Below are positions 27,982-41,458 of a DNA stretch of 64,000 bases, piece by piece. The notes beneath the pieces are model-generated. The model was not told the DNA's origin, searched no databases, and saw only the letters and a program-made list of their open reading frames with translations. A program made the position numbers and the translations under genes. The stretch spans positions 62,001 through 126,000 of the forward strand of contig NZ_JANTPU010000001.1 of the NCBI RefSeq assembly GCF_024752025.1, written 5' to 3'. The DNA is from Pseudidiomarina sp. CB1. Its GTDB lineage: Bacteria > Pseudomonadota > Gammaproteobacteria > Enterobacterales > Alteromonadaceae. Within the stretch, counting starts at the first letter, position 1, and the number at the start of each line of letters is the position of its first letter.

Positions 27982-29379
27982 ATGAAAAAGACAATGTTAG
28001 CAGTGTGTGTGGGAGCTCTTTTGAGCTCCCCCGCGATGGCAATGCAGGACAGTGATAGTGCGACTGCGGCGCAGTTAGAAAAGCTTTTGCAGCAAATGGA
28101 GCAATTACAAAACCGCGTTGCAGAACTTGAAGAGCAGCTTGCCGAAGAACGTGAAAAAGAAGTCGAGAAAGAGGTTGTGATCGTCAAGCAGGATGGGGAC
28201 GCTGACAACGACTCGGCAACCAGCGAAGCGGTTGCACCACGCAAGCGAATTACCAACAATACGGCGCTTGCTGCCCGCGTCGAACGTCTAGAGGAAGATG
28301 TTGAGGCCGCACAGAATGCGCCGATCAGTATTGGTGGCGCTGTGCGTGCGCAGTACGTATGGGAAGACTATAACGATGGCAACAAAGACCGCGGTGGTGA
28401 CTTCGACTTTGATTTGCTCAGAATCGACTACAGTGGCTCTATTGGCGATGTGATCTTATCGGCTCAGTATCGTTGGTTCCAATACATGGAATCGGTGCAA
28501 CATGCATGGGTTGGTTATAACTTCGATGAAAACTGGCAAGGCCAACTGGGCATCACCAAAGTGCCTTTTGGTATCACGCCGTATAACTCCAACAGCTATT
28601 TCTTTAGCTCAAACTTCTATGTTGGGCTGGAGGATGACCATGATGCAGGTGTGAAACTACGCTATCGCGACCCAGAATGGGATTTTGATATCGCCTTCTT
28701 TAAAAACGATGAACAAGGCGGAGTGGATGGTTTTGTGAGCAATCGCGATGACCGTTACGCTTATGATCCGTTGGGCGTTCGCTTTGAAGGTGAAGGCATT
28801 TACGATACGCCAACCCTGGCAGTAGGTGAATCAAATAGCTTCGCGGCACGTGTTGCGCGCAAATATGCCTTGGCTGACGATCGTAGCTTTGAGTGGGGCT
28901 TGTCGGGACAGTTTGGGCAAATGAATGATGGCGTCGATGACGTTGGTGACCGCAGTGCGTGGGCCGCACATGGTGTCTATTCGGTTGATCGCTGGACCTT
29001 CATGGGGCAAGTGAGTCAATACGAATATGATATGGACATGGCCAATGACGGCATTGTTGTAGGGGCCTATGCGTTCTACGACACTATTCCAAGTAAAGCG
29101 ACACTTTATACGGCAAACATCGCTTACAGCATGCCGGTGAAAATCGGTCCCATCACGAACTTAACGTTTTACAACGACTATAGCTTGATGACGAACAAGC
29201 GCGGTGGTGGTGAAGACACGGTGATGAATGTCTTGGGTATGGCGGTATCGGCCGGCGGCCTTTACACCTACTTTGACTTGGTGACCGGCAAGAACCAACC
29301 GTTTATTGGTGGCTCAATGGCGGGTAATTCGCAAGAAACCAACACCCGCTTTAACATCAATATTGGCTATTATTTTTAA
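27982..29379 (+). CDS. Outer-membrane porin with N-terminal coiled coil
   Basis: 465-residue beta-barrel protein. Signal peptide 1-20 (KKTMLAVCVGALLSSPAMA). A coiled coil follows (about 27-65, LEKLLQQMEQLQNRVAELE), then alternating strands ending in INIGYYF with the C-terminal Phe used by the BAM complex. This resembles trimeric DcaP-like or phosphate-selective porins. It has a strong AAGGAGG site 5 nt before the ATG and is co-transcribed with the BCCT carrier, suggesting outer-membrane entry of the same solute (inference). Confidence 0.8.
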   Translation: MKKTMLAVCVGALLSSPAMAMQDSDSATAAQLEKLLQQMEQLQNRVAELEEQLAEEREKEVEKEVVIVKQDGDADNDSATSEAVAPRKRITNNTALAARVERLEEDVEAAQNAPISIGGAVRAQYVWEDYNDGNKDRGGDFDFDLLRIDYSGSIGDVILSAQYRWFQYMESVQHAWVGYNFDENWQGQLGITKVPFGITPYNSNSYFFSSNFYVGLEDDHDAGVKLRYRDPEWDFDIAFFKNDEQGGVDGFVSNRDDRYAYDPLGVRFEGEGIYDTPTLAVGESNSFAARVARKYALADDRSFEWGLSGQFGQMNDGVDDVGDRSAWAAHGVYSVDRWTFMGQVSQYEYDMDMANDGIVVGAYAFYDTIPSKATLYTANIAYSMPVKIGPITNLTFYNDYSLMTNKRGGGEDTVMNVLGMAVSAGGLYTYFDLVTGKNQPFIGGSMAGNSQETNTRFNINIGYYF

Positions 29380-29394
29380 GTCAACCACCTGACG

Positions 29395-29427
29395 TTCACC
29401 GCTTGGCACTTGCCGCCAAGCGGTGAA
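29395..29427. repeat. 13-bp perfect inverted repeat between porin and fadH
   Basis: TTCACCGCTTGGC (29395-29407) and GCCAAGCGGTGAA (29415-29427) with a 7-nt spacer. It may act as a terminator hairpin for the transporter-porin unit, but no T tract follows, so an operator for fadH is also possible. Confidence 0.5.
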
Positions 29428-29462
29428 ATCAGTACAGTGAAACAATTCAAACAGTCGTTTAA

Positions 29463-31495
<2,033 letters not shown>

Positions 31496-31496
<1 letters not shown>

Positions 31497-32365
31497 TGCA
31501 AAGTCATCAGGTAACTTTTGCGCCGAATGCTGGCAACGACTTATACGACTTGCATTGTCATAGTCATTTTTCCGATGGTGAACTAGCGCCAGCCGAACTG
31601 GTAGCGCGCGCAGTCGACCATGGTGTGACGCACTTGGCGTTGACCGATCACGACACTACTGCCGGCATAGCGGTGGCACTGCAAGCGATTGAAGAACAGC
31701 GACTACCGTTAAAGCTCATTGCTGGCGTGGAAATAACGTGTCGTTGGGAGGCTTTTGAAATTCACCTGGTGGGCTTGAACGTTGACGTTGAACACCCCGC
31801 GTTAGTTGAATTATTGCAACAACAACAGCAGATGCGGCAACAGCGCTACGAAGCGATGCTGGCGAAGTTACACAAAGCCGGTATCGACGTTAACCCACCT
31901 CTTGCCGGCGAACTCACTATGCCCACCCGCAAGCACCTTGCTGATGCATTAGTGGCGCAGGGCTGGGTTAAAGACATCGAGACCGCATTTCGGCGTTACT
32001 TAGGAAAAGGCCAACAAGCTTATATTGCCACCGAATGGAGTTCGCTTGCTGATGCTATTGCGGCGGTGCAGGCTGCTGGAGGAAAAGCGGCCATTGCGCA
32101 TCCGCACGCTTATCAGTTGAGTAATAAATGGTTACGACGCCTTTTACGCGACAGCAAAGAATGGGGCGTCGATGGCGTTGAAGTCGCCATTAGTCAGCAG
32201 CGTCCAGGTGACCGACTAGCACTCGCTACGATGGCGCGAGAAATTGGCCTCCAGGCTTCTGCAGGCTCGGATTTTCACGGCCCAAGGCCATGGCGTGAAC
32301 TCGGCAAAAACCTTTGTTTACCGCCAGACACTGTGCCAATATGGAGTACATGGACACTTTCCTGA
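31496..32365 (+). CDS. rnm: PHP-domain 5'-3' exoribonuclease (RNase AM/TrpH-like)
   Basis: 289-residue PHP phosphoesterase homologous to E. coli YciV/TrpH (Rnm), which acts on 5'-monophosphorylated RNA ends and 3',5'-bisphosphates. Metal ligands are visible: DLHCHSHFSDG, LALTDHDT, GVEIT, AIAHPHAY and SDFHGPRPW. It is followed by yciO as in E. coli. Confidence 0.88.
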
Positions 32366-32384
32366 TATCGAGCTAATAAAACCT

Positions 32385-33008
32385 ATGAGTCAATACTTTG
32401 CGATTCATCCAGAAAATCCGCAGCCACGTTTGATTGAGCAGGCCGTGCAAGTTGTGAAGCAAGGCGGAGTATTGGTTTACCCGACGGATTCAGGCTATGC
32501 CATTGGTTGCCGCATCGGCGATAAGAATGCGATGGAACGTATTTGTCGCATTCGTGATATCGATAAAAACCACAACTTCACACTCATGTGCCGCGATCTG
32601 TCTGAGCTGTCGACGTATGCTCGCGTGGATAATATTGCTTTTCGGCTATTGAAAAACAACACCCCTGGGCCTTACACCTTTATTCTTAAAGCCACTAAGG
32701 ACGTGCCAAAGCGTTTAATGAATCCAAAGCGCAAAACCATCGGTATTCGGGTTACCGATGATCCCATCACTGCGGCTTTAGTCGCGGCACTTGGTGAGCC
32801 ACTTATGTCGACCAGCTTGATTCTTGGCGATAATGATTTTGCTGAATCAGATCCCTACGAAATTCGCGAAAAGCTCGATAACCACGTCGACGGTATTATC
32901 GACGGTGAGCACCGCGGCGAGGCGCCGACCACAGTTGTCGATTTAGCGGACGGCGATATTGTTGTCACCCGAGTAGGTGCTGGCGATCCAACACCGTTTA
33001 CGTTGTAA
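32385..33008 (+). CDS. yciO: YciO, Sua5/YrdC-family protein
   Basis: 207-residue paralogue of the threonylcarbamoyl-AMP synthase TsaC/Sua5. VYPTDSGYAIGC and the KNHNFTLMCRDLSELS segment carry the nucleotide-binding fold. The physiological role of YciO is less certain than that of TsaC. A longer frame reaches back into the PHP gene, but the ATG at 32385 gives the usual MSQYFAIHPENPQ start and lies 19 bp after the preceding stop. Confidence 0.9.
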   Translation: MSQYFAIHPENPQPRLIEQAVQVVKQGGVLVYPTDSGYAIGCRIGDKNAMERICRIRDIDKNHNFTLMCRDLSELSTYARVDNIAFRLLKNNTPGPYTFILKATKDVPKRLMNPKRKTIGIRVTDDPITAALVAALGEPLMSTSLILGDNDFAESDPYEIREKLDNHVDGIIDGEHRGEAPTTVVDLADGDIVVTRVGAGDPTPFTL

Positions 33009-33023
33009 ACGAGCCAGACCACC

Positions 33024-33854
33024 ATGGACGCAAGTAACTCTTCTCCTCAACAACAGTCATTACCGCTTGGCTTTGTACGCGGGGAGCCGGTGATCGAGAA
33101 GCCTGAAGATCTCTATATTCCTCCTGACGCCCTTGAGCTTATTTTAGAAAGCTTTTCTGGCCCAATGGATTTGCTGCTGTACTTGATTCGCCGCCAGAAA
33201 CTTGAAATTACCGAGTTGCCCATCCTACCTATTACCAAGCAGTACATGGAATACGTAGATATGATGAAGGAACTTAAATTGGAGTTGGCAGCGGATTATT
33301 TAGTAATGGCCGCAATGTTAGCGGAAATTAAAAGTCGCATGTTGTTGCCGCGCCCACCGGCGGAAGATGACGATGAAGTTGACCCACGCGCGGAGTTGGT
33401 CAGACGGTTGCAAGAATATGAAGCTATTCGCCAAGGCGCGAGCCATCTCGACGAACTCCCTCAGTCAGGTCGAGATCATTTTGTTGTGCATGCTGAGACG
33501 GATGCTAAAGACTACATTCAACAGCAACTGCCAGATATTGCCCTAGCAGAATTGGCGGTGGCGTTCGCTCATGCGATGGCGCAGGCAGAATTACAGCATC
33601 ACCACCAAGTACAGCGCGAAAAACTTTCAACACGTGAGCGCATGAGTCGCATACTCGACATGCTGCAAACGCAAGAACGCCTGCGCTTTGCCGATCTATT
33701 CGTGGCAGCAGAAGGGAAACAAGGCGTTGTGGTTAGTTTTTTAGCGGTCCTTGAACTCGTCAAAGAAGCCCTCATTGACGTGGTGCAGGTCGATGCTTTT
33801 AGCGAAATCCATATTTCAACACGTGGACAAGTCTATGCAGAACCAACAGCTTAA
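33024..33854 (+). CDS. scpA: Segregation and condensation protein A
   Basis: 276-residue kleisin that bridges the SMC heads, with ScpB, in chromosome condensation. The N-terminal helical region holds ESFSGPMDLLLYLIRRQKLEI, and the C-terminal winged helix holds RFADLFVAAEGKQGVVVSFLAVLEL. SMC-ScpAB occurring instead of MukBEF is normal for Alteromonadales. It overlaps scpB by 20 bp. Confidence 0.95.
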   Translation: MDASNSSPQQQSLPLGFVRGEPVIEKPEDLYIPPDALELILESFSGPMDLLLYLIRRQKLEITELPILPITKQYMEYVDMMKELKLELAADYLVMAAMLAEIKSRMLLPRPPAEDDDEVDPRAELVRRLQEYEAIRQGASHLDELPQSGRDHFVVHAETDAKDYIQQQLPDIALAELAVAFAHAMAQAELQHHHQVQREKLSTRERMSRILDMLQTQERLRFADLFVAAEGKQGVVVSFLAVLELVKEALIDVVQVDAFSEIHISTRGQVYAEPTA

Positions 33855-34410
33855 ACAACTTATCGAAGCTCTGTTGTTCGTCGCCGACGCACCGTTAACC
33901 GTGGCGCAGCTCTGTGACTATTTGCTGGAGCAAGGGCGAGACGCAAGCCGAAAGCAGGTTCGCGAGGTTTTGGACGAACTCGAGCAAGATTATCGCGAGC
34001 GAGGTGTTCAGTTACAGTTAGTAGCGTCGGGTTACAGATTTCAGACGCGCGCCGAATTAGGTGGTATAATTGCTGGTCTCTGGCAAGAAAAGCCGCCGCG
34101 GTATTCACAAGCCCTGTTGGAAACCCTGGCACTGATTGCGTACCGGCAGCCCATAACCCGTGGCGATATTGAAGAAATCCGCGGTGTTAGCGTTAGTACA
34201 CAGATTATGAAAACCTTGCAGGAACGTGGTTGGGTTAAGGTAGTAGGGCATCGTGAGGTTCCAGGGCGACCACAACTTTACGCCACCACCAACGAGTTTT
34301 TAGATTATTTTAATTTAACCGATTTAGCTGAGTTGCCGGCGATACCTGAGCCCCCCGCAAAGACGATAAACGCTGAGACAGCGCCAAAAGAGAGTGAAAG
34401 CACCCAATGA
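33835..34410 (+). CDS. scpB: Segregation and condensation protein B
   Basis: 191-residue dimeric winged-helix partner of Scp[19 protein letters not shown] and [23 protein letters not shown] are diagnostic. An upstream ATG at 33751 would overlap scpA by about 100 bp; the ATG at 33835 fits the family start ([14 protein letters not shown]). It ends in the ATGA overlap with rluB. Confidence 0.95.
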   Translation: MQNQQLKQLIEALLFVADAPLTVAQLCDYLLEQGRDASRKQVREVLDELEQDYRERGVQLQLVASGYRFQTRAELGGIIAGLWQEKPPRYSQALLETLALIAYRQPITRGDIEEIRGVSVSTQIMKTLQERGWVKVVGHREVPGRPQLYATTNEFLDYFNLTDLAELPAIPEPPAKTINAETAPKESESTQ

Positions 34411-35270
34411 GTGAAAAGTTACAAAAAGTACTAGCCCGTTCAGGTCATGGTTCACGCCGTGAACTGGAAACGATGATCGCGGCTGGGCGCATTAGTGTAA
34501 ATGGTCAGATTGCCACTTTAGGCGAGCGCATTGACGGTGATGCGAAGGTACGCATCGACGGTCGAGAAGTCGCCATTAAGCCACCGGAAGACGTTGTTTG
34601 TCGGGTATTGATGTACCACAAACCTGAAGGTGAAATGTGTACGCGTAAAGATCCAGAAGGGCGACCTACAGTGTATGACCGCTTGCCACGTGTTCAGGGT
34701 GCGCGTTGGGTCGCTGTTGGACGACTCGATGTAAATACATCAGGGTTATTGTTGTTTACCACTGATGGCGAGTTAGCGAATCGCTTGATGCACCCCGGTC
34801 ACCAAATTGAGCGTGAATACGCAGTGCGCGTTTTTGGCGAAGTCACCGACGCGATGTTACGCAAGCTGATGAAAGGTGTGCAGCTCGAAGACGGTCCAGC
34901 CGCATTTAAAGAAGTTAAACGCACGGGTGGCACGCATAGCGAAGGCATGAATCAATGGTTCCGTGTGGTTTTAACGGAAGGCCGAAACCGCGAAGTGCGG
35001 CGCTTGTGGGAATCACAAGGGGTGACCGTAAGTCGCCTGATGCGCGTGCGGTATGGCAATATTCAACTTGAACAAGGCTTACCACAAAGTGGCTGGGGCG
35101 AGTTACCACTCAACCAAATTAATTATCTGCGTGAGTTAGTAGGGCTACAGCCTGAAGAACGCACTTTTATTGACCCTCGTAAGCAAGAATCACGGCAAAA
35201 GCGCTATGCACGTGCGCGCCGTAACCAAGCAAAACGCCTACAGAACGCGAAACAACGCACACGCAAATGA
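34407..35270 (+). CDS. rluB: 23S rRNA pseudouridine(2605) synthase RluB
   Basis: 287-residue pseudouridine synthase of the RsuA/RluB group. The N-terminal S4 domain is [17 protein letters not shown]; the catalytic Asp lies in [14 protein letters not shown]; the basic C-terminal tail ([18 protein letters not shown]) is typical of RluB. It overlaps the next gene by 4 bp. Confidence 0.93.
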   Translation: MSEKLQKVLARSGHGSRRELETMIAAGRISVNGQIATLGERIDGDAKVRIDGREVAIKPPEDVVCRVLMYHKPEGEMCTRKDPEGRPTVYDRLPRVQGARWVAVGRLDVNTSGLLLFTTDGELANRLMHPGHQIEREYAVRVFGEVTDAMLRKLMKGVQLEDGPAAFKEVKRTGGTHSEGMNQWFRVVLTEGRNREVRRLWESQGVTVSRLMRVRYGNIQLEQGLPQSGWGELPLNQINYLRELVGLQPEERTFIDPRKQESRQKRYARARRNQAKRLQNAKQRTRK

Positions 35271-36286
35271 CCTTGTTGGCTGACTGGCAGCTGCAGGGTC
35301 CGCTGCTGGCGCTGTGGCCGTATCGAAATGATGTTTGGCGGGCCAATGCAAGGCCCGCCCAACAAGCTATTCTGCAATTATTGAATGCCGTCGCCAATCA
35401 TCACGCGGTGCTTCTGGGTATTCATCCTCCGCAATTGCAAACTGCTCTTCGACAATTACCCGACGAACTCGAATGGACGCCGCTGCGATATGATGATGTC
35501 TGGCTACGCGACAGCGGCCCGCATTTTGTTCGTGAGAGCCATAATGTGCGTGCTGTGGCCGGTGAATTTGATGGTTGGCAAGGTGTCCATAGTCATTATC
35601 AGCGTGACCGTAGAGTGCCACAGCAGCTAGCGCAACGCTGTCATTCAGTACTTGGTAAACTGCCGTTTATTTTTGAAGGCGGAATGCTCAGCCATGACGG
35701 CGCTGGTACCGTACTTGTGCATGCCAAAAGCTTGCAGGGGCGCAATCCACACTGGCGTTTAAGCGAACTCGAGCGACAGTTGCAACGCGCATTCGGCTGG
35801 TCGCGAGTGATTTGGATTCAGCACGCGTTGAACGCAGATGAAACGGGTGGGCATGTTGATAATCAGATCCAGTTTATCGCTTCAGATACCATCGCCTTCG
35901 CCGGTTCTCAGCACGATCCTAAGTGGAATGCCGAAGTACAGCAGTTGCGAGAGCAAACTTGGGCACGCAATTATCGTTGGCTGCAATTACCGGATAGTCA
36001 ACTCGTACACGACGACCCGGCTTTGTTTGCGGATGTGCAACGCCGGCCAGATGTTCGTGCGCGGGGCATCACGGGGAGCTTAGCGAGTTATGTGAATATG
36101 ATCCGCTTACCAGGCGTGTTATTGGTGCCGCAGTTTAGCTATCGCTCATGCCAGTCGAGTAATCAACAGGCATTGGCATTGCTGCGAGATGCCCTACCTG
36201 AGCTTGCGGTCGAGTCCATCGATGCCACGGAGATGATCCGTGGCGGCGGTGGCCCTCATTGCTTGAGTTTAGTTTTGCCCAGTTAA
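35267..36286 (+). CDS. aguA: Agmatine deiminase-family (PPAD) enzyme
   Basis: 339-residue guanidino-group-modifying enzyme. Recognisable elements are [42 protein letters not shown]-like [15 protein letters not shown] and the nucleophilic C332 in [13 protein letters not shown]. AguA converts agmatine to N-carbamoylputrescine in polyamine synthesis. The substrate is by homology. It is co-translated with rluB (ATGA) and its last 18 bp overlap the convergent SIMPL gene. Confidence 0.85.
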   Translation: MTLLADWQLQGPLLALWPYRNDVWRANARPAQQAILQLLNAVANHHAVLLGIHPPQLQTALRQLPDELEWTPLRYDDVWLRDSGPHFVRESHNVRAVAGEFDGWQGVHSHYQRDRRVPQQLAQRCHSVLGKLPFIFEGGMLSHDGAGTVLVHAKSLQGRNPHWRLSELERQLQRAFGWSRVIWIQHALNADETGGHVDNQIQFIASDTIAFAGSQHDPKWNAEVQQLREQTWARNYRWLQLPDSQLVHDDPALFADVQRRPDVRARGITGSLASYVNMIRLPGVLLVPQFSYRSCQSSNQQALALLRDALPELAVESIDATEMIRGGGGPHCLSLVLPS

Positions 36287-36973
36287 CGTAAATACCATGG
36301 AGACAGTGGCTTCGACACGTTGTTGACCGGGTAAACTAACCGAGTCCGCCATGCTCGCTTCGGCGACACGGTAGCGCACCATAGGCGCTTGTTGCGAGTT
36401 CTCCTGCAAGCTATGCACCCCGCTAATTTCAACGCCCGCAGCCGCGGCCATCTGTTCAGCTTTACTGCGCGCAGCTGCAATCGCCTGAGTGAGCGCTTGT
36501 TGGTAAAGGGCGTCAGCGTTGCTCAATTGGTAAACCGGTTCGTCAACGCGTTGCACGCCATTGTTAAGGGCAAATTCTAAAAAGCCAGAATGTTGATTGG
36601 CATCGTCAAAGTCGATAATCATTCGACGATTCACTTGATAGCCAATCAACTTCTGTTCGCCATCGCTATAACGGTGTTGCGGGTACACACGAATGGCGTG
36701 AGACTGAATCTTCGTTTCTTCGACACCGAGTTCGCTTAGTTGCTGGAGTAGCGTTCGTGTAATGCCATCTACTTCACTCTTTAAAGCGGGAATGTCCATC
36801 CCCATCCGTTCGACGTTCAAGCTGAGCTGAACCCGATCAGGAACCGCTTCGACACTGGCCGAGCCCGATACTGACAAGGTATGCTGCGGCGCTGCAGTAG
36901 CTGTAGCTGGTGGCTGACAACCGACCAAGCCAAGAGCACAAAGACCAACAAAAGCTGAACTTAAGTAACGCAT
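36269..36973 (-). CDS. SIMPL-domain (DUF541) lipoprotein
   Basis: 234-residue predicted lipoprotein. Signal peptide with lipobox LVGC, lipidated Cys about C19, then the SIMPL domain (LSVSGSASVEAVPDRVQLSLNVER; AAARSKAEQMAAAAGVEISGV; final [10 protein letters not shown]). Family members such as E. coli YggE are periplasmic and linked to oxidative or envelope stress, with no defined biochemical activity. The ATG at 36973 begins the signal peptide; a longer frame adds a non-signal extension. Confidence 0.82.
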   Translation of the reverse strand: MRYLSSAFVGLCALGLVGCQPPATATAAPQHTLSVSGSASVEAVPDRVQLSLNVERMGMDIPALKSEVDGITRTLLQQLSELGVEETKIQSHAIRVYPQHRYSDGEQKLIGYQVNRRMIIDFDDANQHSGFLEFALNNGVQRVDEPVYQLSNADALYQQALTQAIAAARSKAEQMAAAAGVEISGVHSLQENSQQAPMVRYRVAEASMADSVSLPGQQRVEATVSMVFTLTGQN

Positions 36974-37070
36974 AAATCTTCCTTTTTTAGCTAGATAACG
37001 CTGAGGCATTGGCGCTCAACACTTGTAATTATAGAGTGTAGACTAGTAAAAAAATTCCATGGTGAGACAA

Positions 37071-37541
37071 ATGACACAAGCTGAAGAACAAATTCAAGCC
37101 GATGAGGTTGTGGTGCGTCTATTGGGACGCCGCGAACACAGCGCTTTGGAACTTAAACAAAAGCTTCGGCAACGCGGCTTCTCCAACGCGGTAATTGAGC
37201 AGGCCTTAGCAAAGGCGCAGGAACACGGTTGGCAGTCCGATCAGCGCTACACCGAAGTCTGGCTACGGCAAGCGTTACTCGGCGGGAATGGTTGGTTAAA
37301 AATAAAGGCCCAAGCGGCGACCAAGGGCATCGATGAAGAGCTATTACAATCAACCTTGGCGAAGGAAAATCCCGATTGGCGTGAACTCTGCTATGAGCGC
37401 TTATGCAAAAAGTTTGGTGAGCAGCCACCGCAAACGCCAAAAGAGCGGGACAAAATCATGCGGCATTTGTTGAACCGAGGATTTCGCTTTGATGAGATCA
37501 AAGCGGCGCTGGCTATGCAGTCCGATGCGTTTGCAGACTAG
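37071..37541 (+). CDS. recX: Regulatory protein RecX
   Basis: 156-residue all-helical protein that binds RecA filaments and usually limits RecA activity. Three RecX repeats are visible: RLLGRREHSALELKQKLRQRG, DQRYTEVWLRQAL and DKIMRHLLNRGFRFDEIKAAL. The ATG at 37071 has GGTGAG as ribosome-binding site; the ATG at 37059 is an alternative. recA is not beside it, although alaS and csrA follow in the usual order. Confidence 0.88.
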   Translation: MTQAEEQIQADEVVVRLLGRREHSALELKQKLRQRGFSNAVIEQALAKAQEHGWQSDQRYTEVWLRQALLGGNGWLKIKAQAATKGIDEELLQSTLAKENPDWRELCYERLCKKFGEQPPQTPKERDKIMRHLLNRGFRFDEIKAALAMQSDAFAD

Positions 37542-37612
37542 TCGAAAGCCGACAATCGTGGTAGTCTTGCGCGCTAAATAATCGAATTTTTCACCCCGAC
37601 AAGTTGTAGTAG

Positions 37613-40225
<2,613 letters not shown>

Positions 40226-40357
40226 ACAACATGAGGTTGGCGGCGGTTGTTAACATTCATGCTGTCAAGGTCGAAAGTTCCTTGCTAGAATGATGGTTGC
40301 ATGACAGTTGGTGATAAATCATGCACCATCATTATCAGAATTAAAATCAGGCTGGTC

Positions 40358-40404
40358 GTGTGGAGTTTCTCAAGGATGCCCACACATAAAAAGTAGGGAA
40401 GGAG
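40358..40404 (+). promoter_or_regulatory. csrA leader with candidate CsrA-binding GGA sites
   Basis: GTGTGG (40358-40363) and CCACAC (40380-40385) can pair, presenting AAGGAT in the loop. Further GGA motifs occur in AGGGA and in AAGGAG (40399-40404), the csrA ribosome-binding site. E. coli CsrA represses its own translation through such sites. Binding here is inferred. Confidence 0.4.
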
Positions 40405-40412
40405 CAGGTAAC

Positions 40413-40604
40413 ATGTTGATCTTAACCCGTCGAGTGGGTGAGACCTTAATGATCGGAGACGAGGTCACAGTCACGGTATTGGGTGTAAAAGGGAACCAAG
40501 TGCGGATTGGTGTCAATGCGCCCAAGGATGTCTCGGTACACCGAGAAGAGATTTATATGAGAATTCAGGCAGAACATCAGGATAAGTCTGACTCGTCCGA
40601 ATAA
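40413..40604 (+). CDS. csrA: Carbon storage regulator CsrA
   Basis: 63-residue RNA-binding homodimer controlling translation and stability of many mRNAs. [16 protein letters not shown] and [19 protein letters not shown] are near-invariant, including R44-type and L4-type contact residues. The ATG at 40413 has AAGGAG 8 nt upstream; longer in-frame starts are not supported. A terminator follows directly. Confidence 0.97.
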
Positions 40605-40620
40605 TGTTTTCCTGTTGCGA

Positions 40621-40649
40621 AAGCTGATGAGCGGTCATCAGCTTTTTTT
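40621..40649 (+). terminator. Rho-independent terminator after csrA
   Basis: AAGCTGATGA (40621-40630) and TCATCAGCTT (40635-40644) form a perfect 10-bp stem with loop GCGG, followed by a T run. Confidence 0.95.
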
Positions 40650-40740
40650 GTCTGTAACATTCGAAAACAGCGCGTTCTGCGGGAAATTTACGCGAGATGT
40701 TCAAAATTCCCACAAACGAACCTGAATTCAGAAAAATTAA

Positions 40741-40768
40741 TTGACATTGTTGGCTGTGCCATTAGAAT
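40741..40768 (+). promoter_or_regulatory. Promoter of the tRNA-Ser/tRNA-Arg cluster
   Basis: Perfect -35 TTGACA (40741-40746), a 16-bp spacer, -10 TAGAAT (40763-40768) and a GC-containing discriminator. An AT-rich stretch (GAAAAATTAA) upstream may act as an UP element. Confidence 0.75.
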
Positions 40769-40786
40769 GCAACGCCACAAGTAAGC

Positions 40787-40879
40787 GGTGAGGTGGCCGA
40801 GAGGCTGAAGGCGCTCCCCTGCTAAGGGAGTATAGGGTTTGTAGCCCTATCGAGGGTTCGAATCCCTCCCTCACCGCCA
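40787..40879 (+). tRNA. tRNA-Ser (anticodon GCT)
   Basis: 93-nt class II tRNA. Acceptor GGTGAGG/CCTCACC, discriminator G and encoded CCA. The anticodon stem encloses CTGCTAA, giving anticodon GCT, which reads AGC/AGU. It has the long variable arm expected for serine. Confidence 0.97.
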
Positions 40880-40891
40880 TTTGTTTACAAC

Positions 40892-40968
40892 GCGCTCGTA
40901 GCTCAACTGGATAGAGTACCTGGCTACGAACCAGGCGGTTGGAGGTTCGAGTCCTCCCGAGCGCGCCA
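40892..40968 (+). tRNA. tRNA-Arg (anticodon ACG), copy 1
   Basis: 77-nt tRNA, acceptor GCGCTCG/CGAGCGC, discriminator G, encoded CCA. The anticodon loop CTACGAA gives ACG, which is deaminated to ICG to read CGU/CGC/CGA. It lies 12 bp after tRNA-Ser. Confidence 0.97.
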
Positions 40969-40995
40969 TTGTAATCAAATAACTACCGATATAGT

Positions 40996-41072
40996 GCGCT
41001 CGTAGCTCAACTGGATAGAGTACCTGGCTACGAACCAGGCGGTTGGAGGTTCGAGTCCTCCCGAGCGCGCCA
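40996..41072 (+). tRNA. tRNA-Arg (anticodon ACG), copy 2
   Basis: Identical over all 77 nt to the copy at 40892-40968, separated by 27 bp of unrelated spacer. This indicates recent tandem duplication or gene conversion and extra dosage of the main CGN-reading tRNA. Confidence 0.97.
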
Positions 41073-41183
41073 TTTCTCAGATTTATACCTTCTATAGACC
41101 TTACAAAGACTTTCATCTCTGAAAGTTGTGTTATTCTGCTTTTCAGTTACGCTTATTTTTAAGATTCAGCTGGCAGGTACACG

Positions 41184-41411
41184 ATGCAACAACAACTCTC
41201 TGAAGCATTCACCATCATGCTAACTGGCATGATCACGGTCTTTGTTTTTCTGACCTTGTTACTGTTAGCCATGGGGTTATTGCGGCGCTTTGCCGCAACC
41301 GATGAGACGGCTCCTGCGCAGGCGCCACCAACCAAAACTCAAGCAACTGACGCACAGCGCGTAGCAGCAATCACAGCTGCCGTCCACGCCTACCGCCGCG
41401 ATCACCAATAG
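41184..41411 (+). CDS. oadG: Oxaloacetate decarboxylase sodium pump, gamma subunit
   Basis: 75 residues, one N-terminal membrane helix (about 9-33, [21 protein letters not shown] in part) and a polar Ala/Pro/Thr-rich cytoplasmic tail ending in YRRDHQ. The small gamma subunit stabilises the complex and binds zinc in characterised enzymes. First gene of oadGAB; identification rests on topology, length and context. Confidence 0.88.
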   Translation: MQQQLSEAFTIMLTGMITVFVFLTLLLLAMGLLRRFAATDETAPAQAPPTKTQATDAQRVAAITAAVHAYRRDHQ

Positions 41412-41450
41412 CGAACAGCACACAACGAATAACGAACAACGAAGGGAAGG
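41409..41450. repeat. Degenerate heptamer stretch between oadG and oadA
   Basis: The spacer reads as serial variants of AGCGAAC (ATAGCGAACAGC, AACGAATAACGAACAACGAAG), resembling the units of the palindromic repeats at 20599 and 56330 but without a clear second arm. Confidence 0.45.
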
Positions 41451-41458
41451 AGTCTAGC

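Noticed and set aside
32244-32384. 47-residue N-terminal extension of YciO into the PHP gene
   Set aside because: It would overlap the preceding gene by over 100 bp and the extension is its out-of-frame shadow.
40892-41072. Direct repeats resembling a two-unit CRISPR
   Set aside because: The repeated unit is a complete 77-nt tRNA-Arg gene with cloverleaf and CCA.
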